Assembly: GCF_020509005.1 (NCBI RefSeq)
Contig: NC_063020.1
Coordinates: 930,001 to 994,000 of the forward strand
DNA: 64,000 bases
From: Fulvia fulva
Taxonomy: Eukaryota; Ascomycota; Dothideomycetes; Mycosphaerellales; Mycosphaerellaceae
Reading direction: 5' to 3'
Shown in pieces: positions 35,901 through 47,400 of this stretch (the first letter of the stretch is position 1; each line of letters opens with the position of its first letter). The position numbers were made by a program, and so were the translations under genes. The notes beneath the pieces were generated by a model. That model made no database searches and was not told the DNA's origin. It saw nothing but the letters and a program-made list of their open reading frames with translations.

Positions 35901-37866
35901 TAGGGTATTAAGGGCAATTACGTTGCTCGCTATTAAGTCGAGTACTTCGTCGGCTATAGGGTACGGCTATATAAGGCTTTCCTAGGAAGGGTAGTATATA
36001 TTAAAGTCTCCTACTACGATATGGTACCCTTGTCTCTTAAGCGCACTGTCTAGGTGTCTATAGACCCCTAGGTCGCGGCTAGACCTCGAGGCTAGCGGTT
36101 GTATATATAGGTTGTGTATCTAGGTGCTACCTACGTAGAGGGAGGTAATATCGCCCCCGCCTTCTTCGTCTACGTAGTACACTACCTCCCAGTCGGATTC
36201 TAGTATATCCTTACTAATATAGAAGCACGTACGGGGTCTACCGTCGCCTCGTAGGTATATCGTATAGCCTAGTAACTTATAGGTCGTTAGTCTCTTATAG
36301 TACGGGTTAATCTATAGCTCCTAGATTATAAGGACGTAGTAGACGCGCGGGTCCGCCTCGTGTAGGAAATGGTTCTAGACTATATCCTTGCTATAGTTGA
36401 CGTTATACTAGATAATACTAAGCGTATCGAGGCTAGTCATCGGCATTAATAATCATTTCCTCTATATCGTCCTATATCCTACTACCCTATACGTCCTAGT
36501 CTACGTCTATCGGCTATATACTAAAGGGGAGCCGGGCCTAGTTAGATTCCCTCGCCGTAGCTAGTAGAGTACGTGGCCTCCCGTACGCCCTAGGTTACGT
36601 ATCCTTTATATCGTTCTCGGCCCTAGGGCGCTTATACCCGACCGCCGCTAGTTAGTTCCGGTATAGGCTAGCCTTACGGTCGCCGTAGAATCTTAGGGCG
36701 ACGGTTCTGTTTATAATTGCCTTGTTTTTCGCTAGTTTCCGCTATAGGCATTCCGTACTATACGATAGGTAGTGCCCCGGATAGTTCGCGTACCGTCTCG
36801 TAGTCGATATATAGTCCCTAGATATATAGTCTCCTATACAGTTCGAGCAGGCCTACTTGTTTATATACGTGTAGGTTTGGTGTCTATACTATTAGCATTT
36901 GAAGTATTAGAGGACACGAAAGGATAAGGAGTGCTTTTCTACTATCTTGAGGCTATATTACTAGACTAGGCCTTGTTCTATCGCTAGATCCGCCGCTTTC
37001 GCGTCTTATAGCTATACTATTAGCGCCGAGGCCTTCTTGCCTTCTAGCCATTTCCTATAGAGCCAAGTCGCCTTCTAGATTAGAGAGTTAAGAGTGACCG
37101 GGTTGTCCTCTTAGAAAGCGCGTAGGTAACCTTAGTTAGTTAGGTCAAACTCCTTAGGTATATCGTAGACTAGGATCGTGAATTATTTCGTTAAGACCTT
37201 CGCTAATGCCGTAACCTTAGATACCTACTATAGCTATGCCTCTAGGTGCCTCCTAGTAGTAGTAGAGCTAGTATAGATCTATAGAGTGCCGTTAGACTAT
37301 TAGTTTACTACGACCACCCCTAGTTAGTTAATTCGTTAGGCGAGCTCCTTGTTCGATAGCTTCGTAACTTCGGCCTAGTCTTCCTTTACTACAATACGGA
37401 TCGTAACTATATCGTACGTTAGGCGGGGGCCTAGTATCGATACCGCGACCGATACCTAGCTATAGGGGTGTTGATTCCGGGTGGCCTTACTAATCGCCTA
37501 GGACGTCGTCCTTATTTCTTATTACCCTCGGTAATACGACAGTATAAGCGCCGTACGTAGCTAAGTGATTATTACCTATAGAGACCGGTAAGGGAGCTAA
37601 TCGTTAGTTTCTATACTTTTTACGTCCTCTATAAGTTGCTACTAGTTGTCTTAGGGGGGCTTCGCCTATAGGGCCGTAGGCGCCGTTAGTACCGTAGCCT
37701 AGGCTACTATTGCCTAGGAGTTACCTAATGTAGCTAGGCACCTCCGCGGCGTTTAGAGCTAAAGAAATAGGGTGAAGAGAGCTTTAAGCTGTCCAGATTA
37801 AATAAGGTAGAACTCCCTTAGTCCTAGGGGTAGTAGCCTACTTTATATATCGTTAGAATAGCCTTA
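32952..37866 (-). mobile_element. LINE B, unit 3, recombinant 5' end
   Basis: LINE B on the - strand. From 32952 to about 36838 it is almost identical to units 1 and 2. From about 36839 to 37866 many C/T and G/A differences appear (for example CAG for TAG at 36839-36841, CAGG for TAGG near 36848, TTGAGG for TTAAGG near 36948). The 5' end is truncated near 37866 relative to the other copies. The abrupt change in divergence suggests this 5' kilobase derives from a different LINE B insertion. The ORF2 remnant is at about 33136-36446. Confidence 0.87.
33136..36446 (-). pseudogene. LINE B ORF2 remnant, unit 3
   Basis: Same endonuclease-reverse transcriptase remnant as in units 1 and 2. F-V-D-D reads on the - strand at about 34380. 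Many stops. Confidence 0.78.
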
Positions 37867-38343
37867 GGCTAGTATATAAGTAATAGCCGATTTATTACTA
37901 TAAGAGACGGGTCTTAAGCCCGCTAGTCTTAACTAGACAGACAGGTTCATTAGGCGGTATCGTGAGCTAAAGGTTCGTATAACACGTAGATACTATTATT
38001 AGCGAGCCCTAAAAGAAGATCTAGACGTTATCGAGAAGTAGTTCTTACTTATACGTAATATAAAGACGAAGTATAGTATCCTTAACTAGGATACCTATAA
38101 CTTCGACGAGATAGGGTTTATAATAGGTGATATTACGTCTTAGAGCGTCGTTACGGGTTTAGAAAGGCGTAGTAGAAAGAGGAAGGTCGTTCGATAGGGT
38201 AATAGAGAGGGAGTAGAGAGATAGCGTATTAGCTAGCTCCTATACGAAGCGAGATTAGTAAGCTACGTAAGTCTAACGAGGCCCTTATATAGCGGAAAGT
38301 ACGAAAGCGTAAGTATATTTAGTCTAGAGGGTCTCTAACCTTC
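37867..38343 (+). pseudogene. pogo/Fot1-type transposase fragment, RIP-mutated
   Basis: Reading across TAG codons, the + strand gives L-K-P-A-S-L-N-stop-T-D-R-F near 37917-37952, then E-L-K-V-R near 37971, R-A-L-K-E-D-L near 38007, K-Y-S-I-L-N-stop-D near 38070, and Y-N-F-D-E-I-G-F-I-I-G at 38097-38129, followed by V-V-T-G. This order (CENP-B-type helix-turn-helix, then a DDE domain with an N-x-D-E-x-G-F-x-x-G motif) is that of fungal pogo/Fot1 transposases. TAG replaces Trp in several places. The left part is cut by LINE B and the right part by Gypsy-1. I could not find its continuation after Gypsy-1. Confidence 0.75.
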
Positions 38344-38348
38344 GATAA

Positions 38349-38544
38349 TGTTACGGTATAGCCCTACGGCCTACGGCCTTTAGGTTATATAACTTCGTAA
38401 ATATAACGTAACGCCTCGGCTCGGCGAACGTCGCGCTTATCTTCGATACGCGCCTTAGCTAGAACTTCTCTTCTCCGTAGAACTTATTCGATTACTTAGC
38501 TATAACACCCTTTTACCTACCGAGAGTAGCCTAGACCCGTATTA
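38349..38544 (+). repeat. Gypsy-1 5' LTR
   Basis: 196 bp from TGTTACGG to CCCGTATTA. It matches the 3' LTR at 59965-60160 apart from transitions. At its start it reads TGTTACGGTATAG where the 3' LTR has TGTCACGGTGTAG, so this copy has lost CpA/TpG. The terminal CA has probably become TA. Confidence 0.88.
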
Positions 38545-38685
38545 TTAAGTTCTACTACTCTAAATCCCTCTATAGTAAGTACGTATATTATCGGCGATAT
38601 TACCGACCGGTTTACGATACTTTAGTAGGAGTTAGCGAATAAGACCCCGAGTTCGAGGCAGATCATAGTAGTATAATTAGGTGTC
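38545..38685 (+). other. Gypsy-1 leader, interrupted by LINE C
   Basis: RIP-mutated leader continuing at 42079 after LINE C. I see no convincing primer-binding site next to the LTR; mutation may have hidden it. Confidence 0.6.
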
Positions 38686-38701
38686 CTATATACGTAGGAA
38701 G

Positions 38702-39730
38702 GTCGACGACGAGAATCACCTATACGTAGTGTCGGCTACGAACCTCTCGTCTAGCTACGAGAGAGCTAAGTATTCTTACGCTAGAGCGTCGTAGGCGCGA
38801 CGGGCGCGTAACGTAGGCGAAGCCGCGGCGAATAGAGGACTACTAGTAAAACGGGTATAAAAACTATCCGACGAGCGTATACTCGTGTCGGGAGCGAGTC
38901 CCTCTTCTTTCTACGTATAAGAAGGGCGCGGAACCGTGGCCTATACGCTCGATAGGACACCTCTAGTATAAGTGTAGAATTTTTACCTCCGGAGACCGTA
39001 AACCGAGCGGGCTAAGCGACGAACATTAGACGAGCGGACTATAGAACAACAACTAAGCGGACTATATAACGGCGTCGAGCGGACTACGAAACAATCTAGT
39101 GTTTACTAGCGGGTAATACGGTAGGTAGGTGGACACGCGACGAAGCCTATAAGGGCCTATTAAACACCCGGTATAGGAACGAGGGTTTTGCCTAAGGCAC
39201 TGCCTATCCCGCTATATAACGCACCTAGTCTGATATAGTAGATTGCGACGAGGAAAAGACGATAGCCTAAGTAAGGAAAAGACGGCTGTTAGGACGGGGA
39301 AAAGACGTATAATACAAGTGGATTAGTTCTATAATCGGGGAGGATCGAGGGCAGGGTAATAAGGAACTTTATATTAGTTAGTAGGTAGAAACGTAAGGAG
39401 TACGCTGCCCGGCGTAGTGTGTGCCCCGAGCAAACCTACGAGGCATAGACGGCCGCTTTCTAGAGATAGGCTACGGTAACGCGAAGGGCGTCAAAACCTA
39501 GGGCGTAGTGTACACTAGTAGCGACGGCTGACACTGTCTGTATAGCCCGAGAGGACGGATGCGCATGTCGGTCAATAGAGAGCACTAAAGGGCTTAGGCC
39601 TATAGAGGTGGATATTGGCTTAAGGAGCAAACAGGGAGGGAGGGCGTAGAGGGAAGCTTTTGCTCCGGGCTAACCTCTCGAAACGAGGCTACACGGTGGT
39701 GCTAGATGAGTGGGAAAGCGCGGTTAAGAC
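38702..39730 (+). other. LINE C 5' region, no gene
   Basis: No open frame of note. RIP signature is strong at the left (0 CpA+TpG and 7 TpA in 38761-38820) and weakens to the right (3 and 7 in 39301-39360; 5 and 5 in 39541-39600). The phrase AGCGGACTA recurs three times between 39010 and 39090. A G-rich run is noted separately. Confidence 0.6.
39634..39653 (+). other. Possible G-quadruplex motif
   Basis: Four GGG tracts at 39634-39636, 39638-39640, 39642-39644 and 39651-39653, with loops of 1, 1 and 6 bases, about 80 bases before the RT frame of LINE C. Confidence 0.5.
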
Positions 39731-41860
39731 TTGTCACCTTATCTCGTAGCTAGCTTGCTAAATACGATTCCTTCCTTGCCAACACCACTAGAGCAATCCT
39801 GCACAGTGGGAGAGGGAGAGATCAAGAGCATCATTAAGACACTCTCAGGAAACAAGGCCCCAGGACCAGATGGGATTCCAAACTTGTTCATTAAGACATG
39901 CAAGGACCAGATCTCCCCTGCACTGTCAAACATCTTTTCACAGTGCATGGCCCAAGGACACTGCCCTAAACACTTCAAGGAGTCACTGACTGTGGTCTTA
40001 AGAAAACCACAGAAAGAGGACTACACAAAGCTAAAGGCATACAGACCTATTGCCTTGCTCAACACACTAGGCAAACTCCTGGAAAAGATCATAGCAGAAA
40101 GGCTGACAAACCTAGCTGAAGAACATGGAATCCTTCCTGAAGAACAGATGGGAGGCAGGAAACAAAGATCAACACTAACAGCTGTGGAACTTATCACAGA
40201 GCAGATCAAGACCCTATGGCACTTTGGGAACAACAAAGCAGCCACACTCCTCTCACTAGACATATCAGGAGCCTTTGACAATGTCTCACACCAGAGGCTG
40301 ATCCACATCCTGAAACAGAAGGCTATCCCTAACTGGACAGTCCAGTTTATCCAGTCCTTCCTCAGAGGCAGAACCACAAGACTAAGACTGGGCAGATACA
40401 AATCTGACAGCATGCCTACAGAGACAGGAATCCCACGGGGATCAACAATGTCTCCAATCCTGTTTCTCCTCTTTATGGCAGACCTGCCAGCAAAGCTAAA
40501 CTCCAGAAACACATCAGCCTCAGGGTTTGTAGATGACACAAACATCCTAGCCTGGTCAGACAGCACAGAAGAGAACTGCAGAATCTTGCAGAAGAAACAC
40601 AAGGAATGTGAGGAATGGGCCAGGAAACATGGAGCCAGATTTGCCCTAGAGAAGTATCAACTCATCCACTTCAGTAGAGCCAGAAACAGACACAATATGC
40701 AAGCCCCAATCACTATTCAGGGACACACAACAGAACCCTCAAGTGAATTAAGGGTGCTAGGAATATGGATGGATCCAAAGCTCAGCTGGGGACCACAGGT
40801 CAAGAAAGCACAGGCAAGAGCAGACAACAACAGGCAATCAATTGATAGGCTTACAGCCTCCACATGGGGAGCCACATTTGCGAAAGCAAAGGTTATGTAC
40901 AAGGCCATTGTGAAGCCAGCCATGCTATATGGAGCCTAGATCTGGTCAGCCCAAGACAAGATCCCAAAGAGAATTGCAGATCCCATCAGCAGAGCCCAAG
41001 CCTCCTGTCTGAAAAAGGTGCTTGGAGCATACAAGTCAACTCCAACAAGGGTGGTCGAAATGGAGTCTGGCTCCCCACCAGCCAAGCTCTACCTTCAAGG
41101 GTTGAGATACCAGTATGCAGGAAAGACGTCTGCATACCCAGCCCAGCTAGTAATCCAGAAGGCAGTCAACAAAATCAGGAGCCAGTGCACAAGAAGGCAC
41201 AGACAAGCAAGACCTAATCCAGCCCTACAGAAGCAGCAGGACCTGCAGAAGTTCAAAGAACTAACAGAACAGCTGCACCTAGCCCAGCAGGAACAGGACA
41301 GAAGGGCTCAAGGGAGAGGATCAGCAGCCAGCCAAGGGAAGAAGCAACAGTCTCTAGCTGAAAGGATGGCAGGACTCCTCTGGAAGACTGAATGGACAAG
41401 AACCCCACAGAGGCCAGGAACCCCAAAGGCACTCCAACAGTTTGGTAGCCACAACTACCTACTGTACTCAGACCTGACCAGGTCAGAAGCAAGCATAGCA
41501 ATACAAATCCGCTCTGAACACATCGGAGTCAGGGCATACCTGCATCAGAGAAAAGTCCCAGGTATCGAAGACAAGAGTTGCCTATGCGGCTACCTGTCCC
41601 AGAATGTCGAACATAGACTTCTGGTTTGCAAAGAATGGAGTACAGGGAGAGGTGAATGGAGGGCAAGGGCAAGGAACAGAAACTTCCAAGCCATGATCAG
41701 CAATAAGGGAGACCTCCAGAGAATTACAAGGTGGATCATCCACCAAGGATTTTTGGAGCAGTTCTCTCTTACTAGGGAAACAGAGAGATGGATTGAGGAG
41801 AGAAAGAAGGAGGAGGAGAGCAGGAAGAGGGGGACAACTCTAGGGTTGCAGACAAGGTAG
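39731..41860 (+). pseudogene. LINE C reverse transcriptase (ORF2 C-terminal part), one in-frame TAG
   Basis: A single frame from 39731 to the stop at 41858-41860, interrupted only by TAG at 40937-40939. There is no ATG at the beginning (the frame is simply open from a TTG), so the true ORF2 start is lost. RT motifs in order: N-K-A-P-G-P-D-G-I-P near 39860, Y-R-P-I-A-L-L-N near 40041, L-S-L-D-I-S-G-A-F-D-N-V near 40252, G-I-P-R-G-S-T-M-S-P-I near 40431, and the active site F-V-D-D at 40526-40537. Near 41579-41629 a Tad1-type finger reads C-L-C-G ... H ... C, followed by a Glu/Lys/Arg-rich tail. RT would copy the element RNA at the nicked target. No endonuclease domain is present. Confidence 0.9.
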
Positions 41861-42078
41861 TCAGAGGCTAACCACCATGACACTAGTGCACCCTAATGGA
41901 AGGAAAACTGAGAACTCATGGCAAGGAAGCTATTAGAGAAGGAGAGGAGGTTTTTACCTAGGAATAGGTTTCCTACCTTATGTAGTAACATATATAGACA
42001 TAAACCCGTATAGGCCGGAGGGCACCATAACGGGTAAATGAATCATCTATCTATCTATCTATCTATATACGTAGGAAG

Positions 42079-42499
42079 TGTATAGAAGAGGAGGACACGA
42101 TATAGTTAGTCGTAGACACTTTCGTAGGAGTTCGTCGAGACACGTAGGATTAATATTAATATCCGCCGAACCGTCGAGGATTCGAGATAGCCGCGACTAT
42201 AGCTACCGATAATTACGAACCGTAACCGGAGTAGACCTAATAGAATAATAGAAGTTAGACTATAGTCGATAGCTAAGATTAGACCTACTAGATACAATAA
42301 GCGACGGCGGGTTAATAGTAGAAGACGGAAATTACGTATACGACTTTTAAGACTAAGTATAGCCGGCGTAAGCGTATTTACTAATAAGATAGAGGATAGG
42401 GTATATCGTCGAGAGTAGATAGGTAGGGAGGCTAGTACGCGCCGCTCGACCTATCGTATACTATACCCCTAGATCCTATAGAAGATAGTAAAGGCGCTT
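42079..42499 (+). other. Gypsy-1 leader, continued
   Basis: RIP-mutated sequence between LINE C and the gag-like reading. No recognised gene; short open frames here are accidental. Confidence 0.5.
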
Positions 42500-44250
42500 A
42501 GTTCCGATACGATCTATAAGTATTTAAGCTATATACCTACGAAGAGTTAGCGGCGTTAGTTAAGAAGAGACCTAAAGCTTGGCTTAATGTCCTCGACTTT
42601 AGGATATAGATATATACTTATAGTAAGGCCTTACTTAAGAACTCTCGCGACCGAGTTATTAACCTAACGGGTAAGAAAGTCAACCTCGAGGCAGCCCTTT
42701 AGTAAGAAAAGGAGGACTTAGAAGAAGCGGCGGGCATTATTAAAGGTCTAACCGTTTAGAACGAGGAAAAGGATAGGCGAAATTAAGAACTAGAAGCTAA
42801 GGTATAGACTAAGGACGGTAATACGGAAGATACTATAGTAGAAGTCGAGAGCCTATAAGAGGATAACAATACTTAGCGTAGGTTAGTCGAGAGTCTAAAG
42901 TAGCGTATTAAGCAGCTCGAAGCACTTTAGAAGCAATAGTAATAGCCGGAGAGACTAACGACACTAGCTCGCTAGCCCTCTAAGCTACGCGCCCTCCTAG
43001 ATTTACGAAAGAAGGACGTAGGAAACACTCTAGGTGTTCGCGTTAATACGTATATAGAGAAAGTCCTACTACGAGGGCTCGGAACTACGCTACTATAACG
43101 TACGGCTAGCGCGCTAGGCGGGCGTAGGTAAGAAGTCGAATTTATAGATATTAATAACTTCGAGACCGCTTACGACGATAGTATCCGCAATATACGTATA
43201 TCGACTCTATACTAGTTTATATTAGAGGGTCTCGGTAGGTTCGGCGACGCTAATAATACGCCTAATCTATATACGCGTCCTTTTACCCCTACTATAACTC
43301 TAGGTACGTAGTCTATAAAGTCTATTAATATATCTTAGAAGAACCCTATTAAGGTTCTACCTATCTTCTACGCCGACCTAAAGGAAGACAAGGTTAGCTA
43401 TATTAAGTAGCGTAAGAAGGTTAGCGAGTACCTACTTATAGAACCTAATCGATCGTATACCGAATTATATATTATATTCTACGGCCTAGTAGGCACGAAC
43501 GCTCTCGGCCGTATTCGACCTTATAAGCCCACTATTAAGCATTGGAATAAGGCTCTCGAGATCCTCGACTTATCGTATAGCGACTACTTTAAGAAGCGTC
43601 GTTACCGTAAGGCCTTTTACGAACTAGAATAGAAGTAGGGTAAGAAGTTTAACCTCTTCTATACAAAGTTTTCCGAGTATACGTACTACCTTAGGAAGTA
43701 TACTACTAAGGACGGGCGCGAAGAACTAATAGAGAACCTTAAGGAGAAGATTCTTCTACGTCTACGCGCGAAGATCGCGGGTATATAGTTTAGGAGCCTA
43801 ACCGAGATAGAAGATACTCTCCGTAATATCGAGATCGACCTCGACGATATACCGCGCTAGTAGTACTAACTACCCGGTAAGAAGCTAAGTAGAGGAGGCT
43901 AGACCGGTAGCTAAGGTAAGGCGCGACTAGGTTCCTCCGGTAGTATTAGAGGCGGCGGCGGTCGAGGACCTATAGGTAAGCCGCGTAGCGAGCGTATAGA
44001 CGTAAAGGTATACTAGTAGTACGATATAGTAGCCGCTAAGCGTACTAGCTTAATATATCGTAAGCTTACGAAGGATAAAGCGGCGTACTAGAAGGACAAG
44101 ACGTTCTACTACGTATATAAGAGCCCGGACTATAACTAGTAGTACCGATCTTACGAATAGTTCTAGTTCCGTAAGGGTAATACTAGAGGTAACGTAGCTA
44201 CTACGGTCGACTAGAACCTTATCGACTTCGAACCCTAATAATAGGGAAAC
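42500..44250 (+). pseudogene. Gypsy-1 gag remnant
   Basis: Across stops the + strand reads a Glu/Lys/Leu-rich, probably coiled-coil segment at about 42650-42960. A Ty3-type capsid region follows at about 43360-43860, containing L-K-E-D-K-V-S-Y-I-K and K-F-N-L-F-Y-T-K-F-S-E-Y. At 44101-44145 the series F-Y-Y-V-Y-K-S-P-D-Y-N-stop-stop-Y has Tyr at the places of C-X2-C-X4-H zinc-knuckle ligands, as expected from TGC/CAC to TAC changes. Limits are approximate. Confidence 0.7.
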
Positions 44251-44499
44251 GGGGTAACTCTAGACTAAGGCGTATAGTTTAGAGTATAGCTATTGTTACT
44301 ATAGCTAACATTACGCCTAGTAAGGATCCTCCTAAGAACATCTACGAGCACCTTACGTTAGAGGAACCGAGTATATATCCGTTAGGTAAAGGCCCGCTAA
44401 GGATATTAGAACCTACGCCGATACCCTAGTAACGAAACAAAAAGGTCAACCTACTATAGCGGTAGACTTTAGAGGTAGATATACCTAAGGTTATAGATA

Positions 44500-47400
44500 T
44501 CGAGACTATAAAGGTCGGAGTAATTAAAGTCGACATCCCGCTACGTAGTAATCGTCTTGTTATATACGGTACCGTTAAAGGCAAGCCTACTAGATACCTA
44601 GTAGATCTAGGCGTATAGTCGATCTTTTGTAGCACGAAGTTTATAAAGGATTATAATCGGACAAAGCTCCCTACTCTATTTAGAATCGGTATAGTAGACC
44701 CGTCTAAGAAGAACGAAGCTACGGAGTACGTAAAAGCGACTCTAGACCTAAACGGTTACGTTAAAGAATTAAACTACTTTGTTACCGGCATTAAGTATAA
44801 CTTTATTCTTAGTATACCGTAGGTATAGAAGCACCTACTAGACTTCGGGAACTAGACGAATACCGTTATATTCACGTCTTACTACGGAGACTATTACGAA
44901 AGAATACTAACGACGGCGCGCTATTAACTAGAAAAACAAGCTCGGTAGTAATAGCGTACCGATCGGACAGACGTAGCGGCAATCATAGGCATTAACATCT
45001 TGTCTATAAGTGCTACGGAGGCCGTAGAATGTCTAGAAGATTAGCTTAAAGAGGGCTAATAACTATAAGAAGGCTACCTAACTTAGGAGTAGAATAACGA
45101 CGCGCTACCTATAACTAAGGAGGAGGCTATAGAAGAAGTTAGTATATAGCTTAGCGCTATAGTAGCGTCCGACTTCTAATAATATATAAAAGGCAAAGAC
45201 GAAGTAGACCTAGATATATTGCTTCCGCGTAAATTTAAGTCGCGACGTAAGGCCTTCGTTCTACGTATAGGAGACGATACCTTACCTCCTTATCGTAAAG
45301 GAGACGACCTCGCTATCGACTTTGACCTAGGTGCTAAGCTACCTTTCGCTCGACTATATCTAATAAGCCTATAGGAGCTTGAAGTCGTAAAGAAGTATAT
45401 CGACGACTTAAAGACGAAAGGCAAAATTAGAGAAAGTACGTCACGTATTATATTGCTAGTCATTATTACTAGAAAGCTAGGTAGTAGACTACGCGTCTAC
45501 GTAGACTATAGAGTAGTTAACGCTATTACGATTAAGAACCGATACCCTATCCCGTAGGTTCGAGAGACACTATAGCGAATAAGTGGGTACTAATACTTTA
45601 CCGTACTCGATATCGTTACTACCTTTAATAAACTACGTATCCGAGTAGGCGACGAATAGAAGACTATATTCACCTTACGGTATAGGACCTTTAAGTACCT
45701 AGTAGTGCCCTTCGGATTATATAACGCTCCTAGCGTCTTCTAGGCCTATATTAATAAAGCCCTAAGGCCTTACCTTAACGACTTCGTTACCGTATACCTT
45801 AATAATACGATCGTCTTTAGTAGTATAAGAGAGGAGTATATAGAATATATACTTAAGGTGCTAGACTACTTTATCGATACTAAACTACTATTAGACATCG
45901 CGAAGAGCAAGTTTTTCTAGAAGGAAGTTAAGTACCTTAGTCTAATTATTACTACCGAAGGTATTAAGATAGACCTAAAGAAGATTAAGACGATCCTCGA
46001 GTAGGAGATACCTAGAAGCGTAAAGGACGTCCTTTCCTTCCTCGGCCTCGCGAACTTCTATCGAAGGTTTATAGAAGGCTTCTCGAACATCGTACTACCT
46101 ATAACTACTCTTACGAAGGGGGTCGGTAGTAAGGACAAGTTAAAGCGACCTACGAAATACACTTAGAACTAGATACTAGAGTGCTAGTAAGCTTTTAATA
46201 GGCTTAAGGCGGAGTTTATGAAGTAACTAGTACTATAGTACTTTGACCTAAGTAAGCCTTACGTTATCGAATACGACGCCTCTAATAGATATACCGGTAG
46301 CGTTCTTTTATAGATCGGAGAAGACGGACAGCTTTACCTAGTTATATAATATTCGTAGAAGATAGATCTGGCTAAGTATAACTATAAGATCTACGATAAG
46401 GGGCTTATAGCTATCGTTCGAGCTTTTAAGGAATAGCGGTTAGAGCTAATAGGTAGTAAGACTAGGGTATTATCTAATTACCGCGGTCTATAATACTTTA
46501 TAACTACTAAGTAGCTAAATCGCCGATTAGTACGATAGAGTAAATTCTTGTCCGGGTTCGATTCCTAGATCGAATACCGACTAGGTAAGCTAGGTAGTAA
46601 GCCTAATGCCCTAATACGCCGTACTTAGGATATAGACGTAATAGACGATATTAAGAACAGACAATAGACGGTCTTAAAGGAACGTAACCTCGTCCCTAAA
46701 GTATAGGAGTCTCTTAGATTATTAGTAATAATAACGTATACAAACGCTCGCGACTAATATTAGCTCGCGCTTACCGTACTTAACGCGAACGAGGCGTCTA
46801 TTAAGGAAGAGATCTAGAACGCCTACGATTAGGACGAGCTCGTAGTAGTAATTAAGAAAGGCCTATAAGCTAGCGATAGTCGGCTACCGTAGAAATTAAA
46901 CACGTATATTAATCTTAGCGAGTACGAACTAGAGTACGACCTAATTTATATTCAAGGCCGCCTCTACGTACCGAATAGTAGTAATATCCGCGAAGAACTT
47001 ATAGCCGCTTATTATAATGCCCCTATAGCCGGCTACCCGGGGCGCGAGAAGATATACGAGCTAATAACTCGTACGTACTATTAGCCTAGTATATAGGCTA
47101 ATATCGTACGATATATAAAGAACTGTTATATATATACTAGAACTAAGGCTTTCTATAATACGGACTAGGGCAACCTTAAGTAAATCCTAATACCTAACGG
47201 TATATTCGAGGAAGTAGCCCTAGACTATATTATAGTACTTCTAGATAGCTATAGCCCGGAGGGCGTCAAGTATAACAACATCCTTACCTTGACATATCGT
47301 CTTATAAAGCTTAAGTACCTTATACTAGTCGTCGACATAGAGCCCGAGATAGCTATAGATATAATTATCCGCTACGTTATTAAGGATCAAGGCCTATTCC

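Larger units (their letters stand above)
1..37866. repeat. Tandem array of three ~11.6 kb retroelement units, RIP-mutated
   Basis: The sequence at base 1 recurs at 11608 and again at 27947. Unit 1 is 1-11607, unit 2 is 11608-27946 (longer only because of the Copia insert), and unit 3 runs from 27947 until the array ends at about 37866. Each unit contains LINE A (+), a spacer and LINE B (-); units 1 and 2 add an inverted LINE B fragment and a short second spacer. By eye I find only a handful of substitutions between units over almost 9 kb, although every unit is saturated with TpA in place of CpA/TpG. The left end of the array lies outside the window. No intact gene is present in it apart from Copia remnants. 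Confidence 0.93.
38702..42062 (+). mobile_element. LINE C: Tad1-like non-LTR element, probably internally deleted
   Basis: A 3361-bp element ending in an (ATCT)n tail (about 42033-42062) and flanked by a 16-bp target duplication. Only a reverse transcriptase and C-terminal finger are recognisable. About 1030 bases precede the RT frame, too little for the ORF1 plus endonuclease of related elements, so an internal deletion is likely. The middle (39731-41870) keeps normal CpA and TpG content, whereas both ends are RIP-like, with a gradual change on the left. The tail and 3' region resemble LINE B in style (a stretch reading AGGTTTTTACCTA, then CCCGTATAGGCCGG). Confidence 0.88.
38686..42078. repeat. 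LINE C target-site duplication (38686-38701 and 42063-42078)
   Basis: CTATATACGTAGGAAG occurs at both places, a 16-bp direct repeat; the first few bases of the right copy may overlap the CTAT tail. After removal, Gypsy-1 reads continuously from 38701 to 42079. Confidence 0.88.

Noticed and set aside
1..37866. CRISPR-like or satellite array
   Set aside because: The repeat unit is 11.6 kb of retroelement sequence; no short regularly spaced repeats are present.
42106..42297. Short open frames in RIP-mutated DNA (also 44426-44635 and 50395-50604, - strand)
   Set aside because: They lie opposite recognisable element remnants on the + strand and show no domain; chance openings.
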